Below, one piece after another: positions 46,440-58,029 of a stretch of DNA of 64,000 nt. Source of the DNA: Micropterix aruncella (Eukaryota > Arthropoda > Insecta > Lepidoptera > Micropterigidae); contig OX155964.1 of NCBI GenBank assembly GCA_944548615.1, forward strand, positions 15,302,484 to 15,366,483. Direction: 5' to 3'. A program made the translations under genes and the position numbers. Positions within the stretch are counted from its first letter, which is position 1; each line of letters begins with the position of its first letter. The notes under the pieces are model-generated. The model saw nothing but the letters and a program-made list of their open reading frames with translations. It searched no databases and was not told the origin of the DNA.

Positions 46440-47140
46440 GGAAGGGTGCTAATGCGGCTATTTAGCTAAGACTCTCAAAAGCGTTTTCTGACAAGCGAAG
46501 CTATGCAGTAATGTAGGTCCTCCCATCTCAGAATACCGTACGCAATAATGCTCTGGGGTAAAGTGCAATAAATAATTTAGAGCATCTTCGGAGCGACCAC
46601 ATTCCTGAGAGTTTTAAATGTGTAAATAAGTTTCCTCATTTTTGCCGCTGTGCCGTTATTATGAGCGTCCCATTTGAGCGTACAGTCGATGGTAATGTCA
46701 AGATATTTAACTTATTTTTTATGGAAAATACTCGCACAGTTGCACTGGCAATTGGTTCTGATAAGATCTCGATTACGATTATGAGTCTTATTACAAGTAT
46801 GAGTCAATTATTGGTATTAGTATCTTATGACCATTATGAGTATATTATTGACGTTTTCCATTTACATTAAAGGCAAAAAAACAAGTTGTTAGTTTTGTAA
46901 CGATTCAATATAAGTAGATTATTTTCAAGGCGGTGATGATTTATTTAAAATTAAAGATATATCATCAACACATAAAATGGTATATTCGCCTACTGGTGGA
47001 ATAATGGTTAAGTTTTTTATATACCTTACATAATTTATAGTAAAAGTATTGGTTCAAAATATCTCCCTAAGGAACTTTTTAGGCTATAAATCTGTAAGGT
47101 GAATTAGTCCTAAGTATCATTACATAATAGACAGTTTACT
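46440..47140 (-). pseudogene. Fossil LINE reverse transcriptase (palm and thumb)
   Basis: Minus-strand fragments in order from high to low coordinate: a VP.GDIL..EPILLL-like remnant of the GVPQGS.LGPLLF block near 47070; IIPPVGEYTILCVDDISLIL near 46980, the YADD block with Ala changed to Val; VKYLDITIDCTLKWD near 46690; then LPQSIIAYGILRWEDL near 46530. The order is that of jockey/CR1-like ORF2. Many stops and an AT-rich expansion between blocks show it is ancient. Confidence 0.72.
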
Positions 47141-48017
47141 TGCCTTAAATGGATGTACGGTTGGCGACAGTTTATTGTGGCAAATCACACCACAAATTTT
47201 CTCAGAATCAATAAATTATTGAGACATAATTTTTATAAACAAATCGCAGAAATGAAAGACGCATTTAAAAGATACATGACTGTGTAAGACAGGTTTAAAA
47301 GATTTATTTAATACATTGCTGAATGTGAAAGACTCATTTTATAGGTAAACAACAATGATATAACTCTATTCACATGTGTAATGACGTCAACGAGCCACCT
47401 ATGTAAGCCGACGGTAACGCTACAGTAAGTCAGTACAACAGTTCGCCACTGCAATGGAGTATCAAGTTCACTATAATTATAGTATATTATCAATTATTAC
47501 AGCACGTAATTAACTACATAATCATTCAACGTTGGTGTTACTGCTTGGTTAACTGTTTGAGCGCCGCCCCAAGGAGTATAAATTAGGCAATCCGGAACCA
47601 GAGACTGGCAGTGCAGATATCGGACCATCTGAACTCCTATTCCACAAATATATCGGAGCTGATTATACCATTTAGTTTAGTGACTTGTGTTCTAGAGGAT
47701 AAGTAGGTAGTAAAGGTTACACAAATGCAAAAGGTAAAAACGACTTAATTGCGATTAATCGTCCTAGGATATCCCGGTGCTTCGCCATCAATTCACCCAG
47801 CCCAGCAGTCATTGGATGCACATCCTTAAAATCAAATTGACACAATTAAGATACCTCTCTTACAACAATCATATATCTGAATATCCCCAGACTGCATGCC
47901 ACCACTATAAACACGACGAAAATTTTCTCATTGGATGGTTTTGTAAAGCAACAACCCCGTTTGTTTTTTCTTTGTTTAAGGCTCTTACCGAAATAGTAAT
48001 TATATCCTTAGTATTAC
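47141..48017. other. Spacer
   Basis: No element recognised. 47520-47650 is GC-balanced with a TATAAAT near 47577, too little to call a promoter. Confidence 0.35.
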
Positions 48018-48320
48018 GGGCTCGCTAGACGATCAAGCATGCTTGTCAAGCGTCGCGTCGCGGGCTGGGAATGGATAGTAAACCGCAGGAAATATGCAAA
48101 TATATATTTTTAACATTTACCAAAAATGCCTAATTCTGTAGTTTATACCAGGGAATCACGCCATTCATCAATCAATTACGTCTAATTAACCTGACTCCTT
48201 GGTATACAACTACAAAATTAGGCATTTTTGGTAAATATAAAATAATATATTTGCATATATCCTGCGGTTTACGATCTCCACGCGATGCTTGACAACCATG
48301 CTTGATCGTCTAGAGAGCCC
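48018..48320. mobile_element. Foldback MITE, 303 bp
   Basis: Arms from GGGCTCGCTAGACGATCAAG to the complement of GGGCTCTCTAGACGATCAAG are inverted for about 130 bp each, including TAAACCGCAGGA and TTTACCAAAAATGCCTAATT in both. The loop is ~40 bp. No clear target duplication. Confidence 0.85.
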
Positions 48321-49437
48321 CTTAGACATCATGTTTGTGCTAATCAATGTTATCATTTTCTGTATTAGGTATTCGATCCATGCGAGGAAGTATTATACTT
48401 ATAAAAATATCGGATTGTTTCTTACATTACCATTTTGTTATTACAGTTTTATACAAAATAACTATGATTCAATCGTATATTTGTTGAAACTCCTTTACTC
48501 GATAATATGTATCAATATTTTCCTTACTTATAATACGGAAATAACAGTATACTGTATCTTAAACATGATTAATGTGTCCGACTATAACAGTACGTATACT
48601 ACCACATGCTGTGATGTTAGAAGCGAGATCCCAAGGTCGCGACTTAATGAAATAACATTATGTTTTAACATTACGACACGGTAGCTACCGTCACGCCAAC
48701 ACCGTTACGCACCATGTTAATTCATACGTATGGACCACAGTCCGAGTTCTGTACATAATCCTTGTTGAAACATGCGTATTTCCATGTCTACATCGTTAGT
48801 GTACTGTACTCAGTGTGTACATTTACTTTGCAGGCACTTTTTTTTTACATAAAACAAGTTCATCAGCATGTTGCATCCTAGTCGGGGTTCCCGGCTCCAT
48901 AAATCCGGAGTGCACCTGCTGGTCCTTCGGCGGTATAAACAAGAAGCTGCGCACGGACAGGAAACTGCGCACAGGCGCCTCAGCGGACGTAAGCGCAGAG
49001 ATTTATGTGAAGCAAAGAGAGCGCCGGCAAATATACGTCTACCCCCTGGGATTCACTACAAAATGTTTAGGGGAGATGGGAACATTCGGGCGATTTAAAA
49101 AAAAACTCTTGTAGTTCGATACCGTAACTTTACATAACTGTGGTCTAAATTCATGTATTTGTATAGTTTAAATTAAATTCTAACAAAAGTTGTTATTTTT
49201 CTTATATGATATCATAGAGATCACAAATTTGTATGTAAAATAATTAAAATATATTTTAAACGTCACATTTTTGTGTCACTGTTTTGACTATAGTTGTGTT
49301 ACAATGTAAACAACTATGGTCTGTTGCTTATAGTTTATCGATCTCGGATTATTGCTGGTAGAACGCTATGTATAGGTATGCCTAAAATAGTATGTATAAA
49401 AATGAATGCATACATACTGTATGCATGCAGCTATATG
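48321..49437. other. Spacer including a GC-richer ORF block
   Basis: 48829-49110 has an acceptor-like TTTACTTTGCAG and two overlapping open frames (76 and ~95 codons) in balanced-composition DNA. Neither protein is recognised. The 131-codon hydrophobic ORF at 48289-48684 starts inside the MITE and looks AT-driven. Confidence 0.25.
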
Positions 49438-49615
49438 AAAATTAAAGTCAGGAAAAAATTGCCGTTGACTTTTAAAGCACCGCTCATTGATATCTTTTAG
49501 AAATCACGCTAGCTACATGAAATATGTACATGGCTAGGCATTAGCGCAGCCACGTAGTTTCAAAGAGATATCAACGAAGCGGTACTTAAAAGTCATCGGA
49601 TATTTTTATTCTTAA
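49438..49615. mobile_element. Foldback MITE, ~178 bp
   Basis: GACTTTTAAAGCACCGCTC and ATTGATATCTTTT on the left match the complement of the right arm (TTGATATCTCTTTG, TACCGCTTC, GACTTTTAAG). Between them is an additional TACATG..CATGTA core. Confidence 0.65.
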
Positions 49616-49724
49616 TTTATTTAATTTCATTTCATTAATTTATGAAAAAAAAACAGTGTACAAAAATACGTAGGTTAACATATTAAATATACTACTATAC
49701 TGAAAAATATTGTTCACTTATGAT

Positions 49725-49846
49725 AACCACGTACGGGCTATGGCCGATATGTACGGGCTATGGCCTAGTTAGGCAGATTCTGCAACTAATACAATTGTAA
49801 ATTTATGTTTTTGAATGAATAAAATTATTATTATTATTATTACTAT
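49725..49846 (+). repeat. Retroposon 3' end with (ATT)n tail
   Basis: GTACGGGCTATGGCC is repeated twice, then GAATGAATAAA and ATTATTATTATTATTATT. This is the look of a LINE 3' end with an ATT simple tail; the body is missing, consistent with extreme 5' truncation. Confidence 0.5.
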
Positions 49847-51039
49847 TTAAAATTAATAAAAAAAAACAGTAAAGGGAAAACAGAAAAAAGATAGAATGGG
49901 ATTTTTTTATGACTTTTTATTTAGTGTGATGTTTTTCTTTTAATTAGTAGTAGTTCGCCTTTTTTATAGATCACGAAGACAATCATCGTATTTTCGGGTG
50001 GTTGCCATTATCGGAAAATAAATGTTACTGTACATACGGTCATAAACCTCGATAGTGAATGAGGATGTATTCGCGGAAGATATTATTAGTAATACATTTT
50101 TGGGCACTAGGTTTGTACGCTTCTAAACCTTTGTAATTACTGTATCAAGAAATGAATAGCCATAGCTGTACTCTTGATGAGGAAACGATAAAATAATTAT
50201 TTTATGACCGTAGTGGACAATATTCAGAATGTTTTTGATGCTAAAGCACCAACCCGATTCCTTAAATGTATTTATATCGCCGATTGAGGAGAAAATTAAT
50301 TATTTATTGCCTATCCGTGTATTTCTTCCTCTCACGTCTTCCCCCGCCATACCCAGAGATTGCGTCTGCTTCGCCAATTACCTTAGCTAGACTGCTAAAT
50401 GTGAAGTTATCTGGATTTAGTAAGGTTGCTATTGATTATTAACTCACCGAGTTATAACGTCATGAAATTCATAAGACTTTCGTTGCACCGCGAATTTTAA
50501 ACTGGGTACCAAACCGATTTTGTATCAAACCGATCTTTTTCACGTCAAAAAGGTGTGGCACCTCTGTCCTACGGGCTAAACAGTTTGCAAAGAGCGGCGA
50601 CTTAAACATTTTATTAATCTTTATTTCCATCTATTAATCGCTCTATGAAAATCTATAATGACCTTTCCCATTAAGGCCCGTCGCAGCCGACCGGTAATTA
50701 AAATCCTGGGAAATTGCAGCGACGTACAATTATGAAGGGATTATTTAGCAGTAAAAAAGGTACAAGTGTACGTCCCGAGGATTCCACTGTCGTCTTCGCC
50801 CTATAATTGCGCATTATGGTTGACCTGTTCTTGCCGCTCAATGCGTAAGGAGATATAATTTACGCAGATAGTAATTACGCGCTTAATAAGTCAAACGCGT
50901 CGTCGACCGGGACGTGCGTGGGAGTCTCGGTGGTAAAGATGTCGAAACCAAAGATGTCGAAACCTAAATATCAAAATTAACATTGTAATTTTGACATTCC
51001 CAGAGATCTATCGCCAATTGAGATCTTCTCTCGTTCCAT
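49847..51039. other. Spacer
   Basis: No element recognised. 50590-50900 is GC-balanced unique DNA. Confidence 0.4.
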
Positions 51040-51410
51040 TCTCTCGCCCGTGGAGTGAAACGCAAAGACTTTGTGGAATACAATCCACAGTCAAACTACG
51101 CCAACAGACCATAAGCGTCCGACGCCTTACCGCGAGCACTACAGTCTGGTCACAGATTCAAGGTCGCTTGCGCGGCGTCTACCTAACGTTAGAGGTAATT
51201 CAAGTTCGATATTATTGAGGACCGTGGCGTCCTTTGCTTACTAAGCTCATACGATATCGGGTGGCTAACGGATCTTTTCTCAGGATAGATGACGCCAGGT
51301 CAACAACTACCTCCACTTCCTAGAAAACGTGCGTTTCCAGACTCTCCCGGAACTTTTGGCTGTCGCCGCACAGTCGTTAGTCCATCTTCGAGGAGACTAC
51401 CAGATGTGAG
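51040..51410 (+). mobile_element. 660-bp family, diverged copy (C8)
   Basis: Family landmarks in order: CCATAAGCGTCCGACGCCTTA, TTCAAGGTCGCTTGCGCGG, GGACCGTGGCGTCCTTTGC, ATCGGGTGGCTAACGG, CCAGACTCTCCCGG. Many substitutions and both termini are hard to place. An old copy. Confidence 0.6.
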
Positions 51411-51616
51411 CTGAACTGCGAATTGAGCCGACCTAAGAAAATAAAGGCATGCCACGAGACCCAAGCTAGACGGAACCATTAGCCAGAAGAGATAAAGCGT
51501 GTCATACAACGACGGCGCGACGCGCGAAGCAGCTAGTGGCCATGAAACCAAAAAGCCTTTGAAAGAACCCACCTCGGCGTCTAACCTTCAGTATCAGAAG
51601 CGGTCACTATCTATAG

Positions 51617-52320
51617 AGTCTCTCCAGTGGTGGACTTCACTGTGTCGGTTCGGACTTGTCCATACAACAATAGACCCGGAAAACAATCTGGTACGCTAGG
51701 TAAAGGGGGAGTATCTCCGGTGAACTTCGCTGTATCGCTTCGAACTTCTCCATATAGCAATAGCTCTGGAAGATCTCAATTTTGCAGACTAGGTGAAGTG
51801 GTGGAGAGTCTCTGGTGAACTTCCCTGGGTCGGTTTGGACTTTTCCATATAGCAGTAGTCTCTCCGGTGATGGACTTCGCTGTGTCGGTTCGGACTTGTC
51901 CATACAACAATAGACCCGGAAAACAATCTGGTACGCTAGGTAAAGAGGGTAAGAGTCTCCGGCGAACTTCGCTGTGTCGGTAGGAACTTCTCCATAAAGC
52001 AATAGATCAAGAAGCCTGGATCTCGCACGCTAGGTATAATAGGGAGAGTCTCCGGCGAACTTCGCTGTGTCGGTTGGAACTTCTCCACAAAGTAATAGCT
52101 CTGGAAGCCTCGATCTCGCACGCTAGGTATAGTAGGGAGAGCCTCTAGTGAACTGCGCTGTTTCGGCTGCAACTTCTTCCTATAGCAATAGCTCTGGAAG
52201 ACTTCGATCTCGCACGCTAGGTACAGTGGGGAAGAGTCTACGCAGTACTACTTTGTGTCGTTTCGGACTTCTCCATATAGCAATAGGTCTGGAAGAATTC
52301 GGTCTGACACGCTATAAGGT
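51617..52320 (+). repeat. Minisatellite, ~93-97 bp units, about eight copies
   Basis: Each unit has TCTCCGG..GAACTTCGCTGT, TCGG(T)..GGAACTTCTCCATA, AGCAATAGCTCTGGAAG, CTCGCACGCTAGGTA and a GGGAGAG joint. One unit is truncated (~50 bp, near 51808). A CATACAACAATAGACCCGG variant occurs in two non-adjacent units, indicating higher-order structure. Open frames across it on the minus strand follow from unit length and are not evidence of a gene. Confidence 0.9.
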
Positions 52321-52987
52321 TTCGTTTGTACGGAATAGGGTTTCGTTTGTACTGAACTCTAATCAGGGTCTTCAGTTACAATAATTGAATTTTTGCACTC
52401 ATTTTTTAAAATTTCCTTTCCTGACTGTCTCCCCTCCAATAAACTAACACACTTCATCGACGTGCTCGCAATCCACTATTTGCAATGTTTACATTCGTAT
52501 GAATAAATCTTTACAGTCGTTATGTTTGCGATCACGTGCGTGTGTCGGTAGTAAAAGACGACACAGGTAAAATACTATCGGGTGGTAAACTCGTGCATCA
52601 TTTTTATGCGCGTATTAATTATGCATGCGCTATAATTATTTCTTTAATGCATCGTCGCGCCGACGACGTGACGACGCGGACGGTCAACGATCCCATGACG
52701 CAGGCCGTCTTCGACAGATTCAACTAAATAAATATTAAACATATGTATAAACAAAAAGTTACAACTTGTTGGGAATTTCCTATAAAATAAACGGTTACAA
52801 CTTGTTGGGAATCACTGTTTATTTTATGACATTGTAACGATACTTTTGTCAAATAATCTTTCGTGGACTATATGTAACATTAATCAACTGCCGAAAATAT
52901 TCCAGGATAAGGATTTTTATGATATTTCCCGATCCTAACAATCGTGCTAACGATACGCCTTGGATATACTACTCCTTGTATTTTTTT
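52321..52987. other. Spacer
   Basis: 52540-52720 is unique and GC-balanced. GTTACAACTTGTTGGGAAT occurs twice (about 52759 and 52793). Confidence 0.4.
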
Positions 52988-53645
52988 TACCGACTTCAAA
53001 AAAAGGAAGAGGTTATCAATTCGGTTGAATCTTTTTTTTTTTAACGTTTGTTACCTCAGAACTCCTTCATTTATGAACCAACTTGGAAAATTATTGTTTC
53101 ATTTGAAAGGATAAGCTTCCAGACTGGTCCCATTTATATCAAACTCCTGTTCTGATGATGGGATCCATCAGGAATTGACGGAAATGCTCAAAATTATATC
53201 ATATGAAATTTAAAATTTACATGTTGGTTCAAATTTACATGTTGGTTAAGCATGACTTGATTCTACGCCCTGGGTTAGCTCCGAGAGGATTCTTCAACGG
53301 TCAACAGCACAGACAAGAAATTTTATATACTCATTCAGTTATGATAGCCCGTTCTAAGTTTTACCATGACATGGCTGCTGCACCCATGCAGGGTTGGCTC
53401 CCGACGAGGAGACTCCTTAACGGTCAACAGCACAGACACGAAATTTTGTATATGCATTCAATTACGACAGTTTCACCAAGACAGGACTGCGGCACCCAGG
53501 GTTGGCTTCCAACGAGGGAACTCCTCAACGATCAACAGCACAACCATACAATTTTGTATACGCATTCAATTATGATAGCCCGTTCTATGTATCACCATGA
53601 CATGACTGCTGCACTTTTAAACAATTTTGGAGTCGGTTTTTTATT
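52988..53645 (+). mobile_element. Non-autonomous element with ACCGACTTC ends and ~125-bp internal repeats
   Basis: Left end ACCGACTTCAAAAAAAGGAA; right end TTTTGGAGTCGGTTTTTTA, its approximate inverse. Inside, a ~125-bp unit is repeated about three times (TCAACGGTCAACAGCACAGA, ATACGCATTCAATTATGATA, ACATGGCTGCTGCACCCA). The end sequence is one I associate with abundant lepidopteran repeats, from memory. The 153-codon ORF across the repeats is periodic and probably not a gene. Confidence 0.65.
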
Positions 53646-54716
53646 AAAATTTTGTCTGATATAATTATTTTATTTACGACTCATATTCGGTGCAATACGG
53701 GAGTTTTGCGATCGTGCGAAAAATCGTTTTTTTGATTAATCTAGATAGCTCACATCATTAAAATAGATTTTCTTATATTGAATTATATTTTGAGTATATT
53801 ATTATTATTACCAATATTAGGCGGAATTTGAAAATTACTATATTTTTATTTCAAACATTATTCCCATGTAGGTAATAGTTAAAATATGACTAAGTATAGC
53901 CCGATTATGAATTTATGAACAAAAGAGATTCCTGCTTGCACCTACAGATGGCGTTGTGTTCAAATTTTAACTAAAACACAAGATACTAACAAGGTAATTT
54001 TATTTATAAATATATTCAATACGATATTAGAGTAATTTAACACAATGGTCATGACATTTCTCACACAAATTTAGTGTCACAATAAATAATTCTTGTATAT
54101 AGCAATGTATGTATGTATCATATAATAATTACAACTTATAACTTCCTGTGATTATAGTCAAAATTATTTTTATCTAGTTTTTACGACTAATATTTTTTAT
54201 TTAATTCGATATCTGAATCTATCATTGTTTAAATAAATTATTTACTCTACCTAACCCTAAATTGCATAATATTTAGTTATTCTCAAAAAAATGCTTGTGC
54301 GTTTATAATTAGTTCAATATACAAACACGTACATTTTAATAAACAGTGCGATTGCAAGAGGATTATCTACCTACAGATTTTAAAATGTTTTTCATTTTTA
54401 ATTTATCTACTTACATATCTTGGTCGGTAGATATGACACTTTCTTAAAGGCTTTTGAAAGGGATAAATAAATAAAAAAATGAGCAACTTTTAGCAGCTTT
54501 AGAAATTTTTGATGTAACATTATTTATTTTTAATTAGACTGAGGTATCTACATTGTCTTTGTCGAAAGGTGAAATCACAAAAAAAATATGGAATTTTCAA
54601 AAAAAATATTATACCACTTTTAATTTCTCCAAAATCCGCTTTGCCACTTTTTCAGTATTTTTCTCTACCTGTCATGGTTTCAGATTGAGCTCCAGTGTCT
54701 TGTTTTAAAAACTCAC
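53646..54716. other. AT-rich spacer
   Basis: Nothing recognised. On the minus strand it would be the intron downstream of the candidate exon next to it. Confidence 0.4.
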
Positions 54717-54800
54717 CTGTACACGCAATTACATTTTTCCGTTGGAATTCGAGGAACCAAGATATCTCGCGGAGACTAGTGACTTGCGTCAATCCTCTTC
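54717..54800 (-). CDS. Weaker candidate internal exon
   Basis: On the minus strand, CTTTTATTGTATAG is followed by 84 bases and then ACAG|GTGAGTTT, a perfect donor. One frame is open for 27 codons (RGLTQVTSLREISWFLEFQ then RKNVIACT); the other two contain stops. It leaves phase 1, which does not fit directly onto the exon at 3233-3323 (needs phase 2), so they are not consecutive exons of one transcript even if both are real. Protein not recognised. Confidence 0.35.
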
Positions 54801-55149
54801 CTATACAATAAAAGCCCTTCTTGAAGTACGAATGAAATAGAGCATATCATGGCACTGTGAGAGACAATTGGCTGTATCCGCTTTCTCTTTTGCTTGCTTG
54901 TTTGCTTGCTCTTTTGCTTGCTTGAGTGATTAAAATTTTTGAGTAAGGACAAACTAGTGCACATATAAGACATATGTATACATATAAGACATATAAGTCG
55001 TTTAAGCGAGTGCGATCGCAAATTGAATACATCACAAAACGCTTGATTTGCGTTACCAACATGAATAATCCCATATATTCGCTAGTCGTCTTATTTGTTT
55101 ATGTTTGTCTGACCTGAGTATGTGTTTTGTTATTAAAAAAGGGTCGAAA

Positions 55150-55420
55150 AACCTATATGTATTCGGATGACGCTATGACTGCTGCACCCAGGGTTGGCTT
55201 CCAATGAGGGGACTCCTCAACGGTCAACAGCACAGAAACGAAATATTCTATACGCATTCAATTATGATAGCCCGTTCTAAGTTTCACCGCGATAGGGCAG
55301 CTGCACTCAGGATTGTCTCTCAACGGAGTCCTCAACGGTCAACTGTACAAACACGAATTCCATTTTATGTTCCACTATGACATGGCTGTTGCACCCAGGA
55401 ATGGCTAGTTTGTTTATAAA
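55150..55420 (+). repeat. Second block of the ~125-bp repeat
   Basis: Two further diverged units of the repeat inside 52988-53645 (GACTGCTGCACCCAGGGTTG, CTCAACGGTCAACAGCACAG, ATTATGATAGCCCGTTCTAA). The ACCGACTTC-type ends are not seen here, so this is a fragment. Confidence 0.75.
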
Positions 55421-55935
55421 AGCTTGTTTTTAGAAATGTGTTTATACTATTAACATTTTTTTTGTAATTTTAGATTAAATCCATAGTTTTATTGACAAGT
55501 GATTCATGTTCATGGTATTATTATAGGTGTGATGATATGATAGAAACAGAAATATATAATATAGGTAAAAAATATCTAAATTCCTGAATATCGGATAGGC
55601 TTTTTTATTCCCGCATGCAAAACACGAGTATGCGCCCGCATTATAATTTTGTTATTTGTATTGGAAGAGCGTCAAGCTCGGCCTGAATTATGGAAGGCAA
55701 ACTAATCGCATATCTGAACGAATGGAGTAAGAGACCGCAATATGTTTGCCTGCGAGCTTTTACAAGCCTCGAAATGAAATTATATCATATCGCTCAACTT
55801 TTTAGAACCCAAAACACATATACATAATTACTGCTTGGCTAAAAGCAAAAATGTAGATGAAAAGAAAAAGCACTTCTCAAAACGCTAGCACTGGCCTCGG
55901 ATCGCTTTGTATGTGTCAGCTCTAATCAGCTCATC

Positions 55936-56840
55936 CACACTATGAATAAAACTAATTACCGAAAGAATTTTTTAAATCGGATAATTCGTTCAAAAGTTGC
56001 GATCTCTTAAGTCAATCTACTTTAAATTTGGTTACTCAAGAAGGACAGTTCAATTTCAAAAAGTTATTCAAAAATCTGTTTTTTGTTTCAATTCTGAAAG
56101 CCAAGAAAAAAGTGATTTCTTAATCGTCCGTTTGTATGGCACCTCCCTGATACATTTCAGGTATAAAATCTTAAGCTTATGCGCTCTTATCATCATTAAA
56201 TAAAACAGAATAACGAAAGAATTTTCGAAATCAGACGTTTTGTTTAGTTAGAAGCGTCCGTAGCCACATTGACACTGTTTCTCCTCGTTGATACCGAAGT
56301 TATGTAGCGTTGGGCGCGGTCAATACTTGGATGGGTGAGAGCCTGATTGTTTGACTGCGTGATGCTATAAATGCCCACCTAGAAGATGTTGCCAACAGGC
56401 AACAAGGCGGATTCCACGATAAGGCACCAGCATTGTGGGTTAAAAAAGAGCCTCAAACGCTTAGTATTGGAACTCAACATCGCATAGTCCGATTTAAAAC
56501 AAACAATTATCGTTTTTTTAATTTATTAAATAGGAGAATCATTATGTACGGCTGAAAATGTGTTTTTTTAGTCGCCTGCTTGTATGCAGCTCCTTTTTCT
56601 CTGATAGTTACGGAACCTTAAATATAATCAGCTTTTCTTATCAATGAATAAAACAGATTGGCGAAAGAATTATAAAATCAGACAGTGCCTTCTTGGGATA
56701 TAGATGACTCAGACAGACAGACATATAGACATATAGACAGACCAAGTTTGATTTTCCGCTGTCTGACTCCGTTCTAAAATGCGGAGAAGTTCGATTTTTC
56801 GTGAAATCAATTTTCTTCAGCAATGTCATGAAGTATCTCT
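55936..56840 (+). repeat. Threefold degenerate repeat enclosing a 5S SINE
   Basis: The phrase TGAATAAAAC..A.T..CGAAAGAAT..AAATC.GA recurs at about 55941, 56199 and 56643. The preceding part (TCGTCCGTTTGTATGGCACCTCC and TCGCCTGCTTGTATGCAGCTCC) is also duplicated. The 5S SINE lies between copies two and three. Near 56700 is a CAGACAGACAGACA tract. Confidence 0.6.
56254..56446 (+). mobile_element. 5S rRNA-derived SINE, copy 2
   Basis: Plus strand: CCGAAGTTATGTAGCGTTGG and GCGCGGTCAATACTTGGATG are the 5S internal promoter region. Then TTGACTGCGTGATGCTATAA, CACCTAGAAGATGTTGCCAA and CATTGTGGGTTAAAAAA form the same non-5S tail as copy 1. It differs from copy 1 at scattered positions, so the two are independent insertions rather than a recent duplication. 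Confidence 0.82.
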
Positions 56841-58029
56841 CTTTTGAGGTTGATTAGCTGAAGTAACTACGACTTGGAGTAATTTATTCAAAACTGTGGT
56901 ATTGTTGTAACCCAAGGCTAGCGCGATTTTTTAATATTGTTTTTTTTTAATTATTACAAAATGATTTTTTCACAAAATCTTTCACAATTGAAACCATACA
57001 ATTTGCAGTTATTCCGATCCCTTTGGTCAACTATATACATTTTTAGTTTTACTATTCTTATCCTATAAGTGGGCAAGCAAGTGACTACCTATGCCGAATT
57101 TTGTATCGATAGATAATTGGCTGATATAATCGACTGTGTAATAAAGACCGTCGGTCAGACGTACAGCGAAGTCTTACCTATAGAGTTTAGTTTATATGCT
57201 TGAGCACTGAACCCTAAAAAGTAAGGGGGAAAATATCGGAAATATCACCGTGGGCTCTTGGTCTTGCAATTCGTGCCAGCAGCGATGCGTGTGCTGTATA
57301 ATAATGTGAAAGGCTATGAATGAAGAAGCGCAGCCAGGCTGAACGCTCGCGCATGCCATTAGAGATGCCAGCCAACGTTGCTATGGTCATTTAGCTGTTG
57401 CATCGATCGCCACGCTTTAGAGAAATGACCGATGAGAAGGCTGACTTCACTTTCCACATTTAAGTAGTTTATTGCAATAGAGGAAGAAGTCCGGTAGCCG
57501 TGATCAGTTCCTTACCAGTATTGTTATGGTAGACCAAATCTCTATGGATAGCGATGCCAAGCCCTCTTTTCTAATATCTTCTCAGTGCTCCTGCCATTAG
57601 CCCTTCGGGGATTCGTTTTATACCTTTAACTTCGAATCCTTTCGTCGATCGAATCGCGTATATCCGACAGCAGCTGATGTTACATCATAGGAGATAGACG
57701 TTATCGCGAAGACTGTCTATTCGTTAAGCACCGGGGATGGATAATATCACCAGTACTATTTTTTAAACATTCTGGAAGTTTACCAGATGCTAGGTGACAG
57801 TCCGTATCCTTCCAGCATTTAATGAGCTGATAGAAAGGCGATCTCGATCCATTTCTAAGGGAAATTGACACCTTCTCGGTGACATTCTTGAGTCAAAAAG
57901 TCCATGCACGGGTTGCATCCAAGAAGGAATGCGATATCTTCCTTATATTCGATCCACTAAGTCGCAAAGACTGTAGTATATATTGCACCATATATCGTGT
58001 TTTGTTCGTTCTCCAAATTACCAACGCGG
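56841..58029. other. Unidentified balanced-composition region
   Basis: 57230-58020 is less AT-rich than average but carries no long frame and no confident motif. Confidence 0.35.

Noticed and set aside
48289..48684. 131-codon hydrophobic ORF
   Set aside because: Starts at a TTG inside a MITE, and its Ile/Tyr/Phe-rich composition follows from AT richness.
51637..52172. 121- and 78-codon minus ORFs over the minisatellite
   Set aside because: Repeat-driven, no motif, frame not maintained through all units.
53203..53664. 153-codon ORF over the ~125-bp repeats
   Set aside because: Periodic translation of a tandem repeat; other copies at 55.2 kb are not open.
57700..57760. APGMDNI-like reading on the plus strand resembling an RT block
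   Set aside because: Flanking frames carry immediate stops and no other RT motif follows in order; likely coincidence.
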